A DNA stretch of 64,000 nucleotides from the NCBI RefSeq assembly GCF_002368415.1, contig NZ_AP018290.1:9601717-9665716 (forward strand). The letters are read 5' to 3'. Under the pieces are notes generated by a model. It did not search any database, was not told the origin of the DNA, and saw only the letters and a list, made by a program, of their open reading frames with translations. Made by a program: the position numbers and the translations under genes. Shown here one piece after another: positions 17,138-24,374 of the stretch. This DNA comes from Calothrix sp. NIES-4105. GTDB lineage: Bacteria; Cyanobacteriota; Cyanobacteriia; Cyanobacteriales; Nostocaceae. Each line of letters begins with the position of its first letter. The stretch's first letter is position 1.

Positions 17138-17375
17138 CTTCAATACCTTCCCAAATTTGAGAAACAGGAATAGTTTTGCCTGTCATAGCTTCATGCCAAG
17201 CTTGACGAAAGTTTTCTAAAATTTCTTCTTTTGTTTTATCATCTTTATCTATCTCTGTTATTTCAGGAATAAGAACAATTACTTCAACACGACTATCTTT
17301 ATCTATAAGCAAGGGATTATCTCAAGTAAGCTGTCCTTGCTCATCAATCGTTGCCATAACTTTAACTGCTTTCAT
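17130..17375 (-). pseudogene. Antitoxin partner with an in-frame TGA
   Basis: Starting at ATG 17375 the frame reads MKAVKVMATIDEQGQLT, TGA (17322-17324), then DNPLLIDKDSRVEVIVLIPEI...WHEAMTGKTIPVSQIWEGIEDV. This is the usual build of the small cyanobacterial antitoxin that precedes RelE-like toxins (N-terminal swapped strand, then acidic tail). Without the TGA it would be 81 residues; a TTG at 17312 could only restart it after the DNA-binding strand. It overlaps the toxin start by 8 bp in the way typical of a translationally coupled pair. Confidence 0.7.
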
Positions 17376-17474
17376 GAATATACCTTATACAAGCTCTCAA
17401 TATTTTTATCTTAACTTATTATCATTTAGTCAAAGTTAACCAACCATATTTCTCCGCGCATAGGAGTATTAGAA

Positions 17475-17774
17475 TTAGTAGTCAATTATGTCACCTGCCA
17501 TTAATTCTTGCCACTCAGAATCTTCCTGATAATGAGATAACATTTTATCAGCTTGAGCTTCCATTATACGTCTACGTTCAGAAATAGGTAATTTTAGGAA
17601 AGCTTTACGCCGTTCTAAGTCAAGAAAGTCACTATTCTCAGTACTATTATCCTTTCTAGCTTCAGGGAGAATAATTACAACTTCAACAATTTGCCCTTCT
17701 AACAAATCAGAAGATTCAAGCTCTATTTTATTCCCCGGTAGTACTTTTGCGGTCAAATACACGGTTGGTTTCAT
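17475..17774 (-). CDS. Orphan antitoxin-like protein
   Basis: A 99-residue protein with an N-terminal strand-rich segment (YLTAKVLPGNKIELESSDLLEGQIVEVVIILPE), as in small cyanobacterial antitoxins, and an acidic helical tail (RKAFLKLPISERRRIMEAQADKML). No toxin frame follows on this strand before the decayed pair 100 bp downstream. It may once have had its own toxin or act as a solitary antidote. Confidence 0.65.
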   Translation of the reverse strand: MKPTVYLTAKVLPGNKIELESSDLLEGQIVEVVIILPEARKDNSTENSDFLDLERRKAFLKLPISERRRIMEAQADKMLSHYQEDSEWQELMAGDIIDY

Positions 17775-18007
17775 TGATTTAGCTATAAAAATTTATCTAG
17801 TGTAATAAAAGTTGCAAAAAACCTACGGTAAAACCCGTAAAAGAGCAAATCCCGCCTTTATAACTAGTTTTTGTACTTCGTAGCTTAATAGCAATATTAG
17901 CGTAAGTGACACAGACTTGCTTAAGGTTGATTTCATTTATTGAACTGCACGTAAAATCAATTTAGGTTGTGTAGTTATATCATAGCTATACTGTACAACT
18001 AATTAAG

Positions 18008-18839
18008 ATGTTTCAATTAATACAGGACTTACGATATTGTCACAAAACCTCGCTGGTGCGTGACGCTACAAGTCTTATAGTTACGTCCAAATTCCGAGTC
18101 TGCGTCACACACCCTACGCTTTTAATGTGCCGGTTGCGTAAGTCCTGTAATACATAAAGTTACTGTTGGTGTTTTGCTGCTGTCTTTCCTAGTAAATCAT
18201 AGACCAACTCAGGCAGAAACGGCGCCTTCTCAACCCGTGCGTGTTGCATCAGCATCAATAAAATATCAAGTATTCAACTCTACAAATTCTCCAAACAAAC
18301 GGTATGCTGTAGCATGGGGAATTCCTGGTAGAACGAGTAACTCTCCAAAGCTTGACGAGAATGATGATTTTGAGAAAGTAGAAAATTATTTAGTGGATAC
18401 TAAAGCTAATAAAATTATTACTAAGCTAAAATACTCAAAAACCTTCCCTAATGAGAATCATGGTGGACTAAGTACATTATGGACTCCTGATTCTAAATTA
18501 GTATTAGTTGTCCATGAGGGAAAATGGCAACCACGAAATGTGTCCTTTGTAAATGTTAATGGTGGTCAAGTAAATATATTCGACCAACTAGTTAAAGATA
18601 CGCACGCTTACTTAGCCAAAAATGACGGCGCCGCTTTTCAAAAAAACAAAGAAAAGTTAGTTTATAGTTTAGACACTTCTCAAAAATCTTTTAAGCTGAC
18701 AAATAATAGACTACAAATTCCTGTCAGTGTTTATATTCCTAAAGCAGAAAGTGGGTATGAAAGCAATGTACTGCTAACTTATCAAGTTGAAACTAACGGT
18801 TATCCTAAATTAAGTTTGGTAAACGTCAAGAAATTTTAA
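18008..18839 (+). pseudogene. Exported hypothetical protein split by a MITE
   Basis: The body (18153-18839) encodes a ~220-residue protein with a hydrophobic run VGVLLLSFLV, then a beta-rich domain with no recognised family (YAVAWGIPGR, LWTPDSKLVLVVHEGKW). It has no ATG of its own. Five codons of its start (ATG TTT CAA TTA ATA) lie at 18008-18022, and a 125-bp MITE follows at 18023-18147. Removing the MITE and one 5-bp target duplicate rejoins MFQLIHKVTVGVLLLSFLV in frame, a normal signal peptide. The insert is 130 bp, so it also shifts the frame. A TTG at 18174 could at best give a product without a full signal peptide. Confidence 0.8.
18023..18147. mobile_element. MITE with CAGGACTTACG terminal inverted repeats
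   Basis: The ends are CAGGACTTACG and CGTAAGTCCTG, perfect inverted repeats of 11 bp, flanked by TAATA on both sides (18018-18022 and 18148-18152) as a 5-bp target-site duplication. No coding capacity exists in 125 bp. The interior contains GGTGCGTGACGCTA and CGTCACACACCCTAC, the same blocks found in a hairpin at 58620-58679. It would need a transposase from elsewhere. Confidence 0.85.
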
Positions 18840-18840
18840 T

Positions 18841-19194
18841 CTACTCCTTAACTCGATTATTAAGCTCTTGAAGTTCTTGATTTAATTTTTGTTGTTGCTG
18901 TACTAAATTTTCCAAATCTGATTTTGGCGCCAAACCACTTGTTTGATTTGGAAGGTTTTTTTCTATATTGTTTAAACAGGCAGCTAATGCAGCGGCAAAT
19001 TCATAACGAGTCATTGCTCTATCACCTCGAAATGTTCCATCTGGATAACCAGAAAGACATCCAAGTTGAGAGTTAAAGTCAGTTTGATTATTATTGGTTT
19101 GTGCTAGTAGCTTTGATGAGTTAAGACAAATATTAATTATAGCTATACCCGTACAGGTTGTAAGGAAAATAATTTTTGAACGTTTTAAAAGCAT
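18841..19194 (-). CDS. Short SLH-domain protein, possibly a truncated porin
   Basis: A 117-residue exported protein: a signal peptide with a hydrophobic core (IIFLTTCTGIAIINICL), one SLH motif (LGCLSGYPDGTFRGDRAMTRYEFAAALAACL), then a coiled-coil linker (LENLVQQQQKLNQELQELNNRV). This is exactly the N-terminal layout of cyanobacterial SLH porins, but the beta-barrel of ~400 residues is missing; the frame ends one base after the convergent gene. It is either a truncated porin or a short SLH anchor. Confidence 0.7.
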   Translation of the reverse strand: MLLKRSKIIFLTTCTGIAIINICLNSSKLLAQTNNNQTDFNSQLGCLSGYPDGTFRGDRAMTRYEFAAALAACLNNIEKNLPNQTSGLAPKSDLENLVQQQQKLNQELQELNNRVKE

Positions 19195-19383
19195 ATTTTT
19201 AGATATAAGTTAATTCTGGTATTAATCCCCTCAACCCCACGTGGAAGAGAGCTAAGACTTTCTAAAAGTCCCCTATCCACGCGGGAGATTGATTTCTATA
19301 ATTATAACTTGTATGAAAACTTCTCTCTGTGTACAGACCGAATTAATCGCGTCTCTACTGTCTCTGTGGTAATAAAAAATTAA

Positions 19384-19413
19384 ATTCCCGACAACTATTA
19401 CGAAGTCGGGAAT
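19384..19413 (-). terminator. Terminator of the ndhC-K-J operon
   Basis: ATTCCCGAC and GTCGGGAAT pair around a 12-nt loop. On the minus strand the hairpin is followed by a T-rich run (19373-19383). It lies 60 bp past the ndhJ stop. Confidence 0.65.
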
Positions 19414-19427
19414 CTTATCTGTTATTC

Positions 19428-19460
19428 TCAGCACTCAGCACTCAGCACTCAGCACTCAGT
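19428..19460. repeat. CACTCAG short tandem repeat
   Basis: About four to five copies of the heptad CACTCAG (or GCACTCA) in direct order. Arrays of the same heptad occur in at least five other spacers here. Confidence 0.85.
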
Positions 19461-19473
19461 AAGGAAGCACTAA

Positions 19474-19998
19474 TTAATAAGCGTCTTGCAACTCGTAGAA
19501 ATCAGGCGAGATGTAATCTTTACGTAAGGGGAAACCAACCCAATCTTCGGGCATTAAAATCCGCTTCAAGTTGGGGTGTCCTTCGTAAACGATACCGTAC
19601 ATATCGTAAGATTCACGCTCTTGCCAGTCGGCAGTTTTCCAAATCCAATATAACGAGGGTACTCTTGGATTTTCGCGCGGCAAGAAAACTTTGATACGTA
19701 CTTCTTCAGGTTTGTCAACATTATCAGCTAATTTTACCAAGTGATACATGCTGACTAACTCCTGTCCGGGGCCCATATCGATGCCACACTGACATTGAAG
19801 ATAGTTAAACCCATATGCGTATAAAGCGGTAGCAGTTGGTAGAAGATAATCTGCTTGAATTTTGATTATCTCAACTCCGACACTGTCAGGCGCCAATGAC
19901 TCATTCTCAAAGCCATTTTCAGTTAGCCATTGAGCAACTTTACCTGCTTGTACTATCGCCTTTTCTTCTGCTACTACTGGTTGTGATTCATCAGCCAC
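19474..19998 (-). CDS. ndhJ: NAD(P)H-quinone oxidoreductase subunit J
   Basis: A 174-residue subunit (30-kDa/NuoC type) of the thylakoid NDH-1 complex, in the peripheral arm that takes electrons from ferredoxin to plastoquinone for cyclic flow and respiration. The family signature is clear: [73 protein letters not shown]. It is last in the ndhC-ndhK-ndhJ operon and overlaps ndhK by 8 bp, suggesting translational coupling. A hairpin 60 bp downstream probably ends the operon. Confidence 0.97.
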   Translation of the reverse strand: MADESQPVVAEEKAIVQAGKVAQWLTENGFENESLAPDSVGVEIIKIQADYLLPTATALYAYGFNYLQCQCGIDMGPGQELVSMYHLVKLADNVDKPEEVRIKVFLPRENPRVPSLYWIWKTADWQERESYDMYGIVYEGHPNLKRILMPEDWVGFPLRKDYISPDFYELQDAY

Positions 19999-20743
19999 GT
20001 TCGGTTGCCTCCTTTTGCTTTTGCGATGTTAGCAACGCTGGTGGCACTGCCATACCCATACCTTCGGTTAATTCCTTCGGTGGTGTATAACGTGCTTCTG
20101 ACTGAATGTACTTACCATCCAGAATTTGTGGAACGGGCTTCATGTTGTGAGTCGTGCTGTAGAAGCGGTGTGTTTGCTTGATAACAACACCACGTTCTTG
20201 CATCGAGTCGTTAGCAATCTTTTTCCGCAGCTTAATAATCGCGTCGATAATAGCTTCTGGACGAGGAGGGCACCCTGGTAAATATACGTCTACTGGAATT
20301 AATTTATCTACTCCACGTACTGCACTTGGTGAGTCAACGCTGAACATTCCACCTGTTATTGTACAGGCGCCCATAGCAATTACATACTTCGGTTCGGGCA
20401 TTTGCTCGTACAAACGCACTAACTGAGGCGCCATTTTCATTGTGATGGTACCAGCAGTAATAATCAAATCAGCTTGACGTGGGCTAGAACGAGGAATCAA
20501 ACCAAAACGGTCAAAGTCAAATCGCGAACCAATTAGAGCTGCAAACTCAATAAAGCAGCAAGCTGTTCCAAACAGCAAAGGCCATAAACTCGAAAGTCGT
20601 GCCCAGTTATACAAATCGTCAACGGTTGTTAAGATAACATTTTCCGACAAGTCAGAAGTAACTGTCGGACCCTGAATTGGGTTTAAGATACGCTCAGTTT
20701 GTTGAGCAGTAATATCTTTTGCCGATGCGGCATCTAAGACCAT
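19991..20743 (-). CDS. ndhK: NAD(P)H-quinone oxidoreductase subunit K
   Basis: A 250-residue subunit that carries the terminal [4Fe-4S] cluster N2 of NDH-1. Cluster ligands are visible: the adjacent pair in FGTACCFIE, then [12 protein letters not shown] and the CPPRPEAI motif ([10 protein letters not shown]). The end ([13 protein letters not shown]) is the variable cyanobacterial tail. It overlaps ndhC by 10 bp and ndhJ by 8 bp, so the three genes are one transcription and translation unit. Confidence 0.97.
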   Translation of the reverse strand: MVLDAASAKDITAQQTERILNPIQGPTVTSDLSENVILTTVDDLYNWARLSSLWPLLFGTACCFIEFAALIGSRFDFDRFGLIPRSSPRQADLIITAGTITMKMAPQLVRLYEQMPEPKYVIAMGACTITGGMFSVDSPSAVRGVDKLIPVDVYLPGCPPRPEAIIDAIIKLRKKIANDSMQERGVVIKQTHRFYSTTHNMKPVPQILDGKYIQSEARYTPPKELTEGMGMAVPPALLTSQKQKEATERG

Positions 20744-21096
20744 TCCAAAGCTCCTTTACGCCATGCGTATACTAGGGCAACTACAAGAATCGCAATAAAA
20801 ATAAGCGCTTCTATAAACGCTAACAGCCCTAGACGGTGAAATGCTACCGCCCAAGGGTACAAAAATACTGTCTCCACGTCGAAGACCACGAAAACCAGCG
20901 CAAACATGTAGTAGCGGATGTTGAACTGAATCCAGGCGCCACCAATAGGTTCCATGCCGGATTCGTAGGTTGTGCGTCGTTCGGGGTTGCGACCACTGGG
21001 TCGCAGGAGCTTGGACGCGCTGAGAGCTAGGGCTGGGACTAGACTACATACAAGTAGGAAGCCTAGTAGGTATTCGTAACCGCTGAGGACAAACAC
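20734..21096 (-). CDS. ndhC: NAD(P)H-quinone oxidoreductase subunit 3
   Basis: A 120-residue membrane subunit of NDH-1 with three transmembrane helices ([61 protein letters not shown]). The [12 protein letters not shown] motif between helices is diagnostic. It begins with GTG. It is the first gene of the ndhC-K-J operon; the divergent rubredoxin gene is 206 bp upstream and the promoter region must lie between. Confidence 0.97.
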   Translation of the reverse strand: MFVLSGYEYLLGFLLVCSLVPALALSASKLLRPSGRNPERRTTYESGMEPIGGAWIQFNIRYYMFALVFVVFDVETVFLYPWAVAFHRLGLLAFIEALIFIAILVVALVYAWRKGALEWS

Positions 21097-21302
21097 AATA
21101 TATTTCTACCGTGAGTTTGGGAAATTAACTTTGTTACCTTAATTTACATACATTATATCGTCTCAGCTTTTTTGAATCTTAGAAAACAGATGTGCAGGTA
21201 ATTTGATTCAGTTTTGGTTGTGATAGAAAAACCTAACACATGTGTCATAATTTGTAACGTATATTTTAAGATTCGCCTGTCAAATACCAGGCATCTGGGA
21301 CC

Positions 21303-21707
21303 ATGAGCGAACACGATACCGAACCAGTAGTTGACGCAACACCCGACGTTGATGAAAGTGCTGAAAGTGCTGAAACAGTTGAAACAGTTGAGACAACTGA
21401 GTTAGACCGTCACGAATGTCGTTCGTGCGGCTACGTTTACGAACCAGAGAAGGGAGACGATAAACGCGATATCCCTCCAGGAAGACCGTTTGAAGAATTA
21501 CCTTTAATTTGGCGTTGTCCTGTGTGCGGCGCCAAGAAAGAAGCTTTCGTCAATATCGGTCCTGCGGGTAGCGCATCAGGTTTCAAAGAAAACCTCGGTT
21601 ATGGCTTAGGCGTAAATACACTAACACCAACACAAAAGAACCTTCTGATTTTCGGTAGTCTAGCTGCTGCCTTTTTACTCTTTATGAGTCTATATGGGCT
21701 GCAATAG
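21303..21707 (+). CDS. rubA: Membrane-anchored rubredoxin
   Basis: A 134-residue protein: an acidic N-terminal extension of ~38 residues, a rubredoxin domain with the iron ligands in CRSCGYVYEPEKGD and WRCPVCGAKKEAF, and one C-terminal membrane helix (LLIFGSLAAAFLLFMSLYGL). This is the thylakoid RubA required for photosystem assembly. The next genes are ycf48 and psbEFLJ, a conserved order that supports the call. Confidence 0.95.
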   Translation: MSEHDTEPVVDATPDVDESAESAETVETVETTELDRHECRSCGYVYEPEKGDDKRDIPPGRPFEELPLIWRCPVCGAKKEAFVNIGPAGSASGFKENLGYGLGVNTLTPTQKNLLIFGSLAAAFLLFMSLYGLQ

Positions 21708-21710
21708 AGT

Positions 21711-21836
21711 GCTGAGTAGAAAGTGCTGAGTGCTGAGTAAAGTTTAGGAGGAGCGGAATATTACTCACCACTTACCACTTACCACTCATCACTCAGCACT
21801 CAGCACTCATTACTTAGCACTCAGCACTCATTACTA
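21711..21836. repeat. CACTCAG / GTGCTGA short tandem repeats before ycf48
   Basis: Heptads in both orientations: GTGCTGA-type copies at the left, then a run of CACTCAG, CACTTAC and CACTCAT variants to 21836. The opposite orientations could pair. The array fills almost the whole rubA-ycf48 spacer. Confidence 0.8.
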
Positions 21837-21874
21837 CGATTTGAAACAAATTAAGGAAATACGAAAAAATACTG

Positions 21875-22879
21875 ATGTTTTTAATTGCGATTTGGCGGCG
21901 AATATTGACCGTTGCGGCAGTAATTTTGATTTGCGTTGGCTGTAGCAGCGTCCCTAACACAGCATACAATCCTTGGGAAGTAATTTCTGTACCCACGGAT
22001 GCAAAACTGCTTGATGTTGCTTTCACTGGAGATAAGCAACATGGCTTCATAGTCGGTAGCAATGCCGCAATTCTTGAAACCAAAGACGGGGGTAGTACTT
22101 GGAACCCAGTCGCGCTTCAACTTGATAACGATAACTATCGCTTAAATTCCGTAAGCTTTTCTGGCAAAGAAGGTTGGATAGTTGGAGAACCTGCTTTGAT
22201 GCTACATACGACCGATGAAGGTCGCTCATGGTCACAGATTCCCCTCAGCGAAAAATTACCTGGTACTCCGGTTAGCGTTGTAGCACAAGGCGCCAACAAG
22301 GCAGAAATGGCTACTAGTGTTGGCGCCATTTATCAAACGGAAGATGCTGGCAAAAACTGGAAAGCTCAAGTTTCCGAAGCTGTCGGTTTTGTACGTAACA
22401 TGAAACGTTCACCAGATGGCAAATACGTAGCAGTATCAGCAAAAGGTAACTTTTACTCAACTTGGGAACCTGGATTAAATGCATGGGTTCCTCACAACCG
22501 TAATAGCTCGCGTCGTGTCGAAAACATGGGCTTTACTGAAGATGGACAGATGTGGATGATCGCGCGTGGTGGTCAACTTCAGTTTTCTGACCCAGAAAAA
22601 CCAGATGAATGGCTTGAAGCTCAGTATCCCGAATTTTCTACGAGTTGGGGATTACTCGACATGGCATATCGTACACCCGATGAAATTTGGGTTACTGGTG
22701 GTAGCGGTAACTTGCTACGCAGTGCTGACGGTGGCAAAACTTGGGAAAAAGACCGTGATGTCGAACAAGTCCCCGCTAACTTGTTTAAAGTTGTTTTCTT
22801 CTCACAAGACCAAGGGTTTGTATTAGGGGACCGTGGTGGTTACTTACTCAAGTATCAACCTGATGTCGCTCCAGCATAG
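21875..22879 (+). CDS. ycf48: Photosystem II assembly factor Ycf48
   Basis: A 334-residue lumenal lipoprotein-like factor (HCF136) that binds precursor D1 and promotes formation of the PSII reaction centre. It has a signal peptide with a lipobox-like end (AVILICVGCSS, Cys ~23), then the seven-bladed propeller repeats: LDVAFTGDKQHGFIVGSNAAILETKDGG, NSVSFSGKEGWIVGEPALMLHTTDEG and WGLLDMAYRTPDEIWVTGGSGNLLRSADGGKTW. The C-terminus (FVLGDRGGYLLKY) is typical. It lies between rubA and psbE, as in other cyanobacteria. Confidence 0.97.
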   Translation: MFLIAIWRRILTVAAVILICVGCSSVPNTAYNPWEVISVPTDAKLLDVAFTGDKQHGFIVGSNAAILETKDGGSTWNPVALQLDNDNYRLNSVSFSGKEGWIVGEPALMLHTTDEGRSWSQIPLSEKLPGTPVSVVAQGANKAEMATSVGAIYQTEDAGKNWKAQVSEAVGFVRNMKRSPDGKYVAVSAKGNFYSTWEPGLNAWVPHNRNSSRRVENMGFTEDGQMWMIARGGQLQFSDPEKPDEWLEAQYPEFSTSWGLLDMAYRTPDEIWVTGGSGNLLRSADGGKTWEKDRDVEQVPANLFKVVFFSQDQGFVLGDRGGYLLKYQPDVAPA

Positions 22880-22881
22880 TG

Positions 22882-23034
22882 GTGAGTGGAAAGTACTGAG
22901 TATAGTTATAAGTTAGGAGTTAGGAGTTAAGAGTTAGGAGGAGCGGAATTTTACTCATCACTCAGCACTCAGCACTCAGCACTCATCACTCAGCACTCAG
23001 CACTCAGCACTCAGCACTCAGCACTCATCACTCT
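22882..23034. repeat. Heptad arrays between ycf48 and psbE
   Basis: Contains GTTAGGAGTTAGGAGTTA-like repeats at about 22908-22941 and a longer run of CACTCAG with CACTCAT variants at about 22953-23034. The psbE promoter must lie in the 215 bp that follow. Confidence 0.85.
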
Positions 23035-23248
23035 AAGGTGTTAATTTTTTCTGAGAAAAACGTTGCGACTTGTAACTCTTTCTAAACTTTGTAGGATAAT
23101 AAACAAATAGTCCATACGTTACATATGAGCGCGCGTTGCTCGTTCAGGTTGCACTATGTCTTGAAAAAGACTCGGTAATACCCCCTGCTAAATGTGAGAA
23201 ACTTTTAGCAACCCGTTTTAAACGTTTCAGATTCATCTAGGAGAACAA

Positions 23249-23497
23249 ATGTCAGGTACTACTGGAGAGCGTCCGTTTTCGGACATTATAACCAGCGTTC
23301 GTTACTGGGTAATCCACAGCATCACCATTCCAGCACTATTTATTGCAGGTTGGTTATTTGTCAGCACCGGATTAGCGTATGATGTTTTTGGTACTCCCCG
23401 TCCGAATGAGTACTTTACTCAATCAAGACCAGAAGTACCGATTGTCAGCAACCGTTATGAAGCAAAACAACAAGTAGAAAAATATATTGGCAAGTAG
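23249..23497 (+). CDS. psbE: Cytochrome b559 alpha subunit
   Basis: An 82-residue PSII core subunit. The heme-ligand His is in [21 protein letters not shown], within the single membrane helix; [16 protein letters not shown] follows on the lumenal side. AGGAGA lies 6 bp before the ATG. First gene of the psbE-F-L-J operon. Confidence 0.98.
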   Translation: MSGTTGERPFSDIITSVRYWVIHSITIPALFIAGWLFVSTGLAYDVFGTPRPNEYFTQSRPEVPIVSNRYEAKQQVEKYIGK

Positions 23498-23506
23498 TAT
23501 CAAACT

Positions 23507-23644
23507 ATGACTAGCGGTAATAACATAAACCAACCAATTCAGTATCCTATTTTTACGGTTCGCTGGCTGGCAGTTCACACTCTAGCTGTACCCACCGTTT
23601 TCTTTTTAGGTGCAATTGCATCAATGCAGTTCATTCAACGATAG
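23507..23644 (+). CDS. psbF: Cytochrome b559 beta subunit
   Basis: A 45-residue partner of PsbE. Its single helix [20 protein letters not shown] contributes the second axial His to the shared heme. It starts 9 bp after the psbE stop and ends QFIQR, as in the family. Confidence 0.97.
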   Translation: MTSGNNINQPIQYPIFTVRWLAVHTLAVPTVFFLGAIASMQFIQR

Positions 23645-23666
23645 GACTTTAGCATACAAGGATATT

Positions 23667-23786
23667 ATGGATCGTTCACCAAATCCAAACAATCAACCCG
23701 TTGAGCTAAACCGAACCTCTTTATACCTCGGATTACTGCTCGTTTTCGTTTTAGGAATTCTGTTTTCTAGTTACTTCTTTAACTAA
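23667..23786 (+). CDS. psbL: Photosystem II protein L
   Basis: A 39-residue single-helix PSII subunit ([20 protein letters not shown], ending SSYFFN). It lies at the monomer-monomer interface and stabilises QA function. 22 bp separate it from psbF. Confidence 0.97.
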   Translation: MDRSPNPNNQPVELNRTSLYLGLLLVFVLGILFSSYFFN

Positions 23787-23882
23787 GTAACTTTTGACTT
23801 CGATTCGCTCATTGGTGTATATACAATACCAGTGATTGCTACTAATTCATACTGTTGTGTTTTGTGAAGGGAGGAGAAAGCT

Positions 23883-24002
23883 GTGTCTTCTGGTGGGAGA
23901 ATACCTCTGTGGATTGTCGCTACAGTCGCAGGTTTGGGAGTAATTACTGTTGTAGGCATTTTCTTTTACGGCGCCTACGCTGGACTTGGTTCTTCGATGT
24001 AA
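23883..24002 (+). CDS. psbJ: Photosystem II protein J
   Basis: A 39-residue single-helix subunit ([20 protein letters not shown]...[11 protein letters not shown]) needed for correct PSII electron flow and assembly. It starts with GTG, preceded by GGAGGAGAAAG, a strong ribosome-binding site. The 96-bp gap to psbL is longer than the other gaps in the operon. Confidence 0.96.
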   Translation: MSSGGRIPLWIVATVAGLGVITVVGIFFYGAYAGLGSSM

Positions 24003-24033
24003 TGTAATAAGAACCAATTATTTATCAAAATAT

Positions 24034-24066
24034 AAAACCACCTACTCTAAACAAGTAGGTGGTTTT
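24034..24066 (+). terminator. psbEFLJ operon terminator
   Basis: AAAACCACCTACT and AGTAGGTGGTTTT form a perfect 13-bp stem with a 7-nt loop 31 bp after psbJ. The right arm ends in TTTT. Confidence 0.85.
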
Positions 24067-24077
24067 AATTGTAATTA

Positions 24078-24142
24078 CGTGTGTACAAACGTGAATGTGT
24101 GTACAGAAGTGAATGTGTGTACAGACGTTACATGTAACGTCT
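24078..24142. repeat. GTGTGTACA repeats and AGACGTTACATGTAACGTCT palindrome
   Basis: Three spaced copies of GTGTGTACA(G/A)A(A/C)GT(G/T) run into the same 20-bp palindrome as at 16721 and 31535 (here 24123-24142). The rest of the spacer up to 24374 holds only a doubtful 64-codon frame and no recognised element. Confidence 0.65.
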
Positions 24143-24374
24143 CTACTCCTTTATGACACCCTCGTTTTCCCCGTATATGATCATGAAAACTACAGTTAAA
24201 GCAGGAAAAATAAGACACGTTAAGGGAACTAAGATAGCAGGTAGAAATGATGCTGACATAGTAAAGATTCCTTCTAAACTAAACTACGATTCCCTTCGAG
24301 CTTACTGCAATTGGGAGCAGTTTTTTACAAATTCTCAAGATTTTTAACATCTTAGGGTAATCAACTGTTGACAG

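Noticed and set aside
17087-17324. TGA decoded as selenocysteine or Trp
   Set aside because: No selenocysteine element or Sec genes are seen, the codons are not at Cys or Trp positions of the families, and all other genes use TGA as stop.
24153-24347. A 64-codon frame after the psbEFLJ terminator
   Set aside because: It begins at the edge of a palindromic repeat, has no RBS, and the sequence shows no protein-like pattern or known family.
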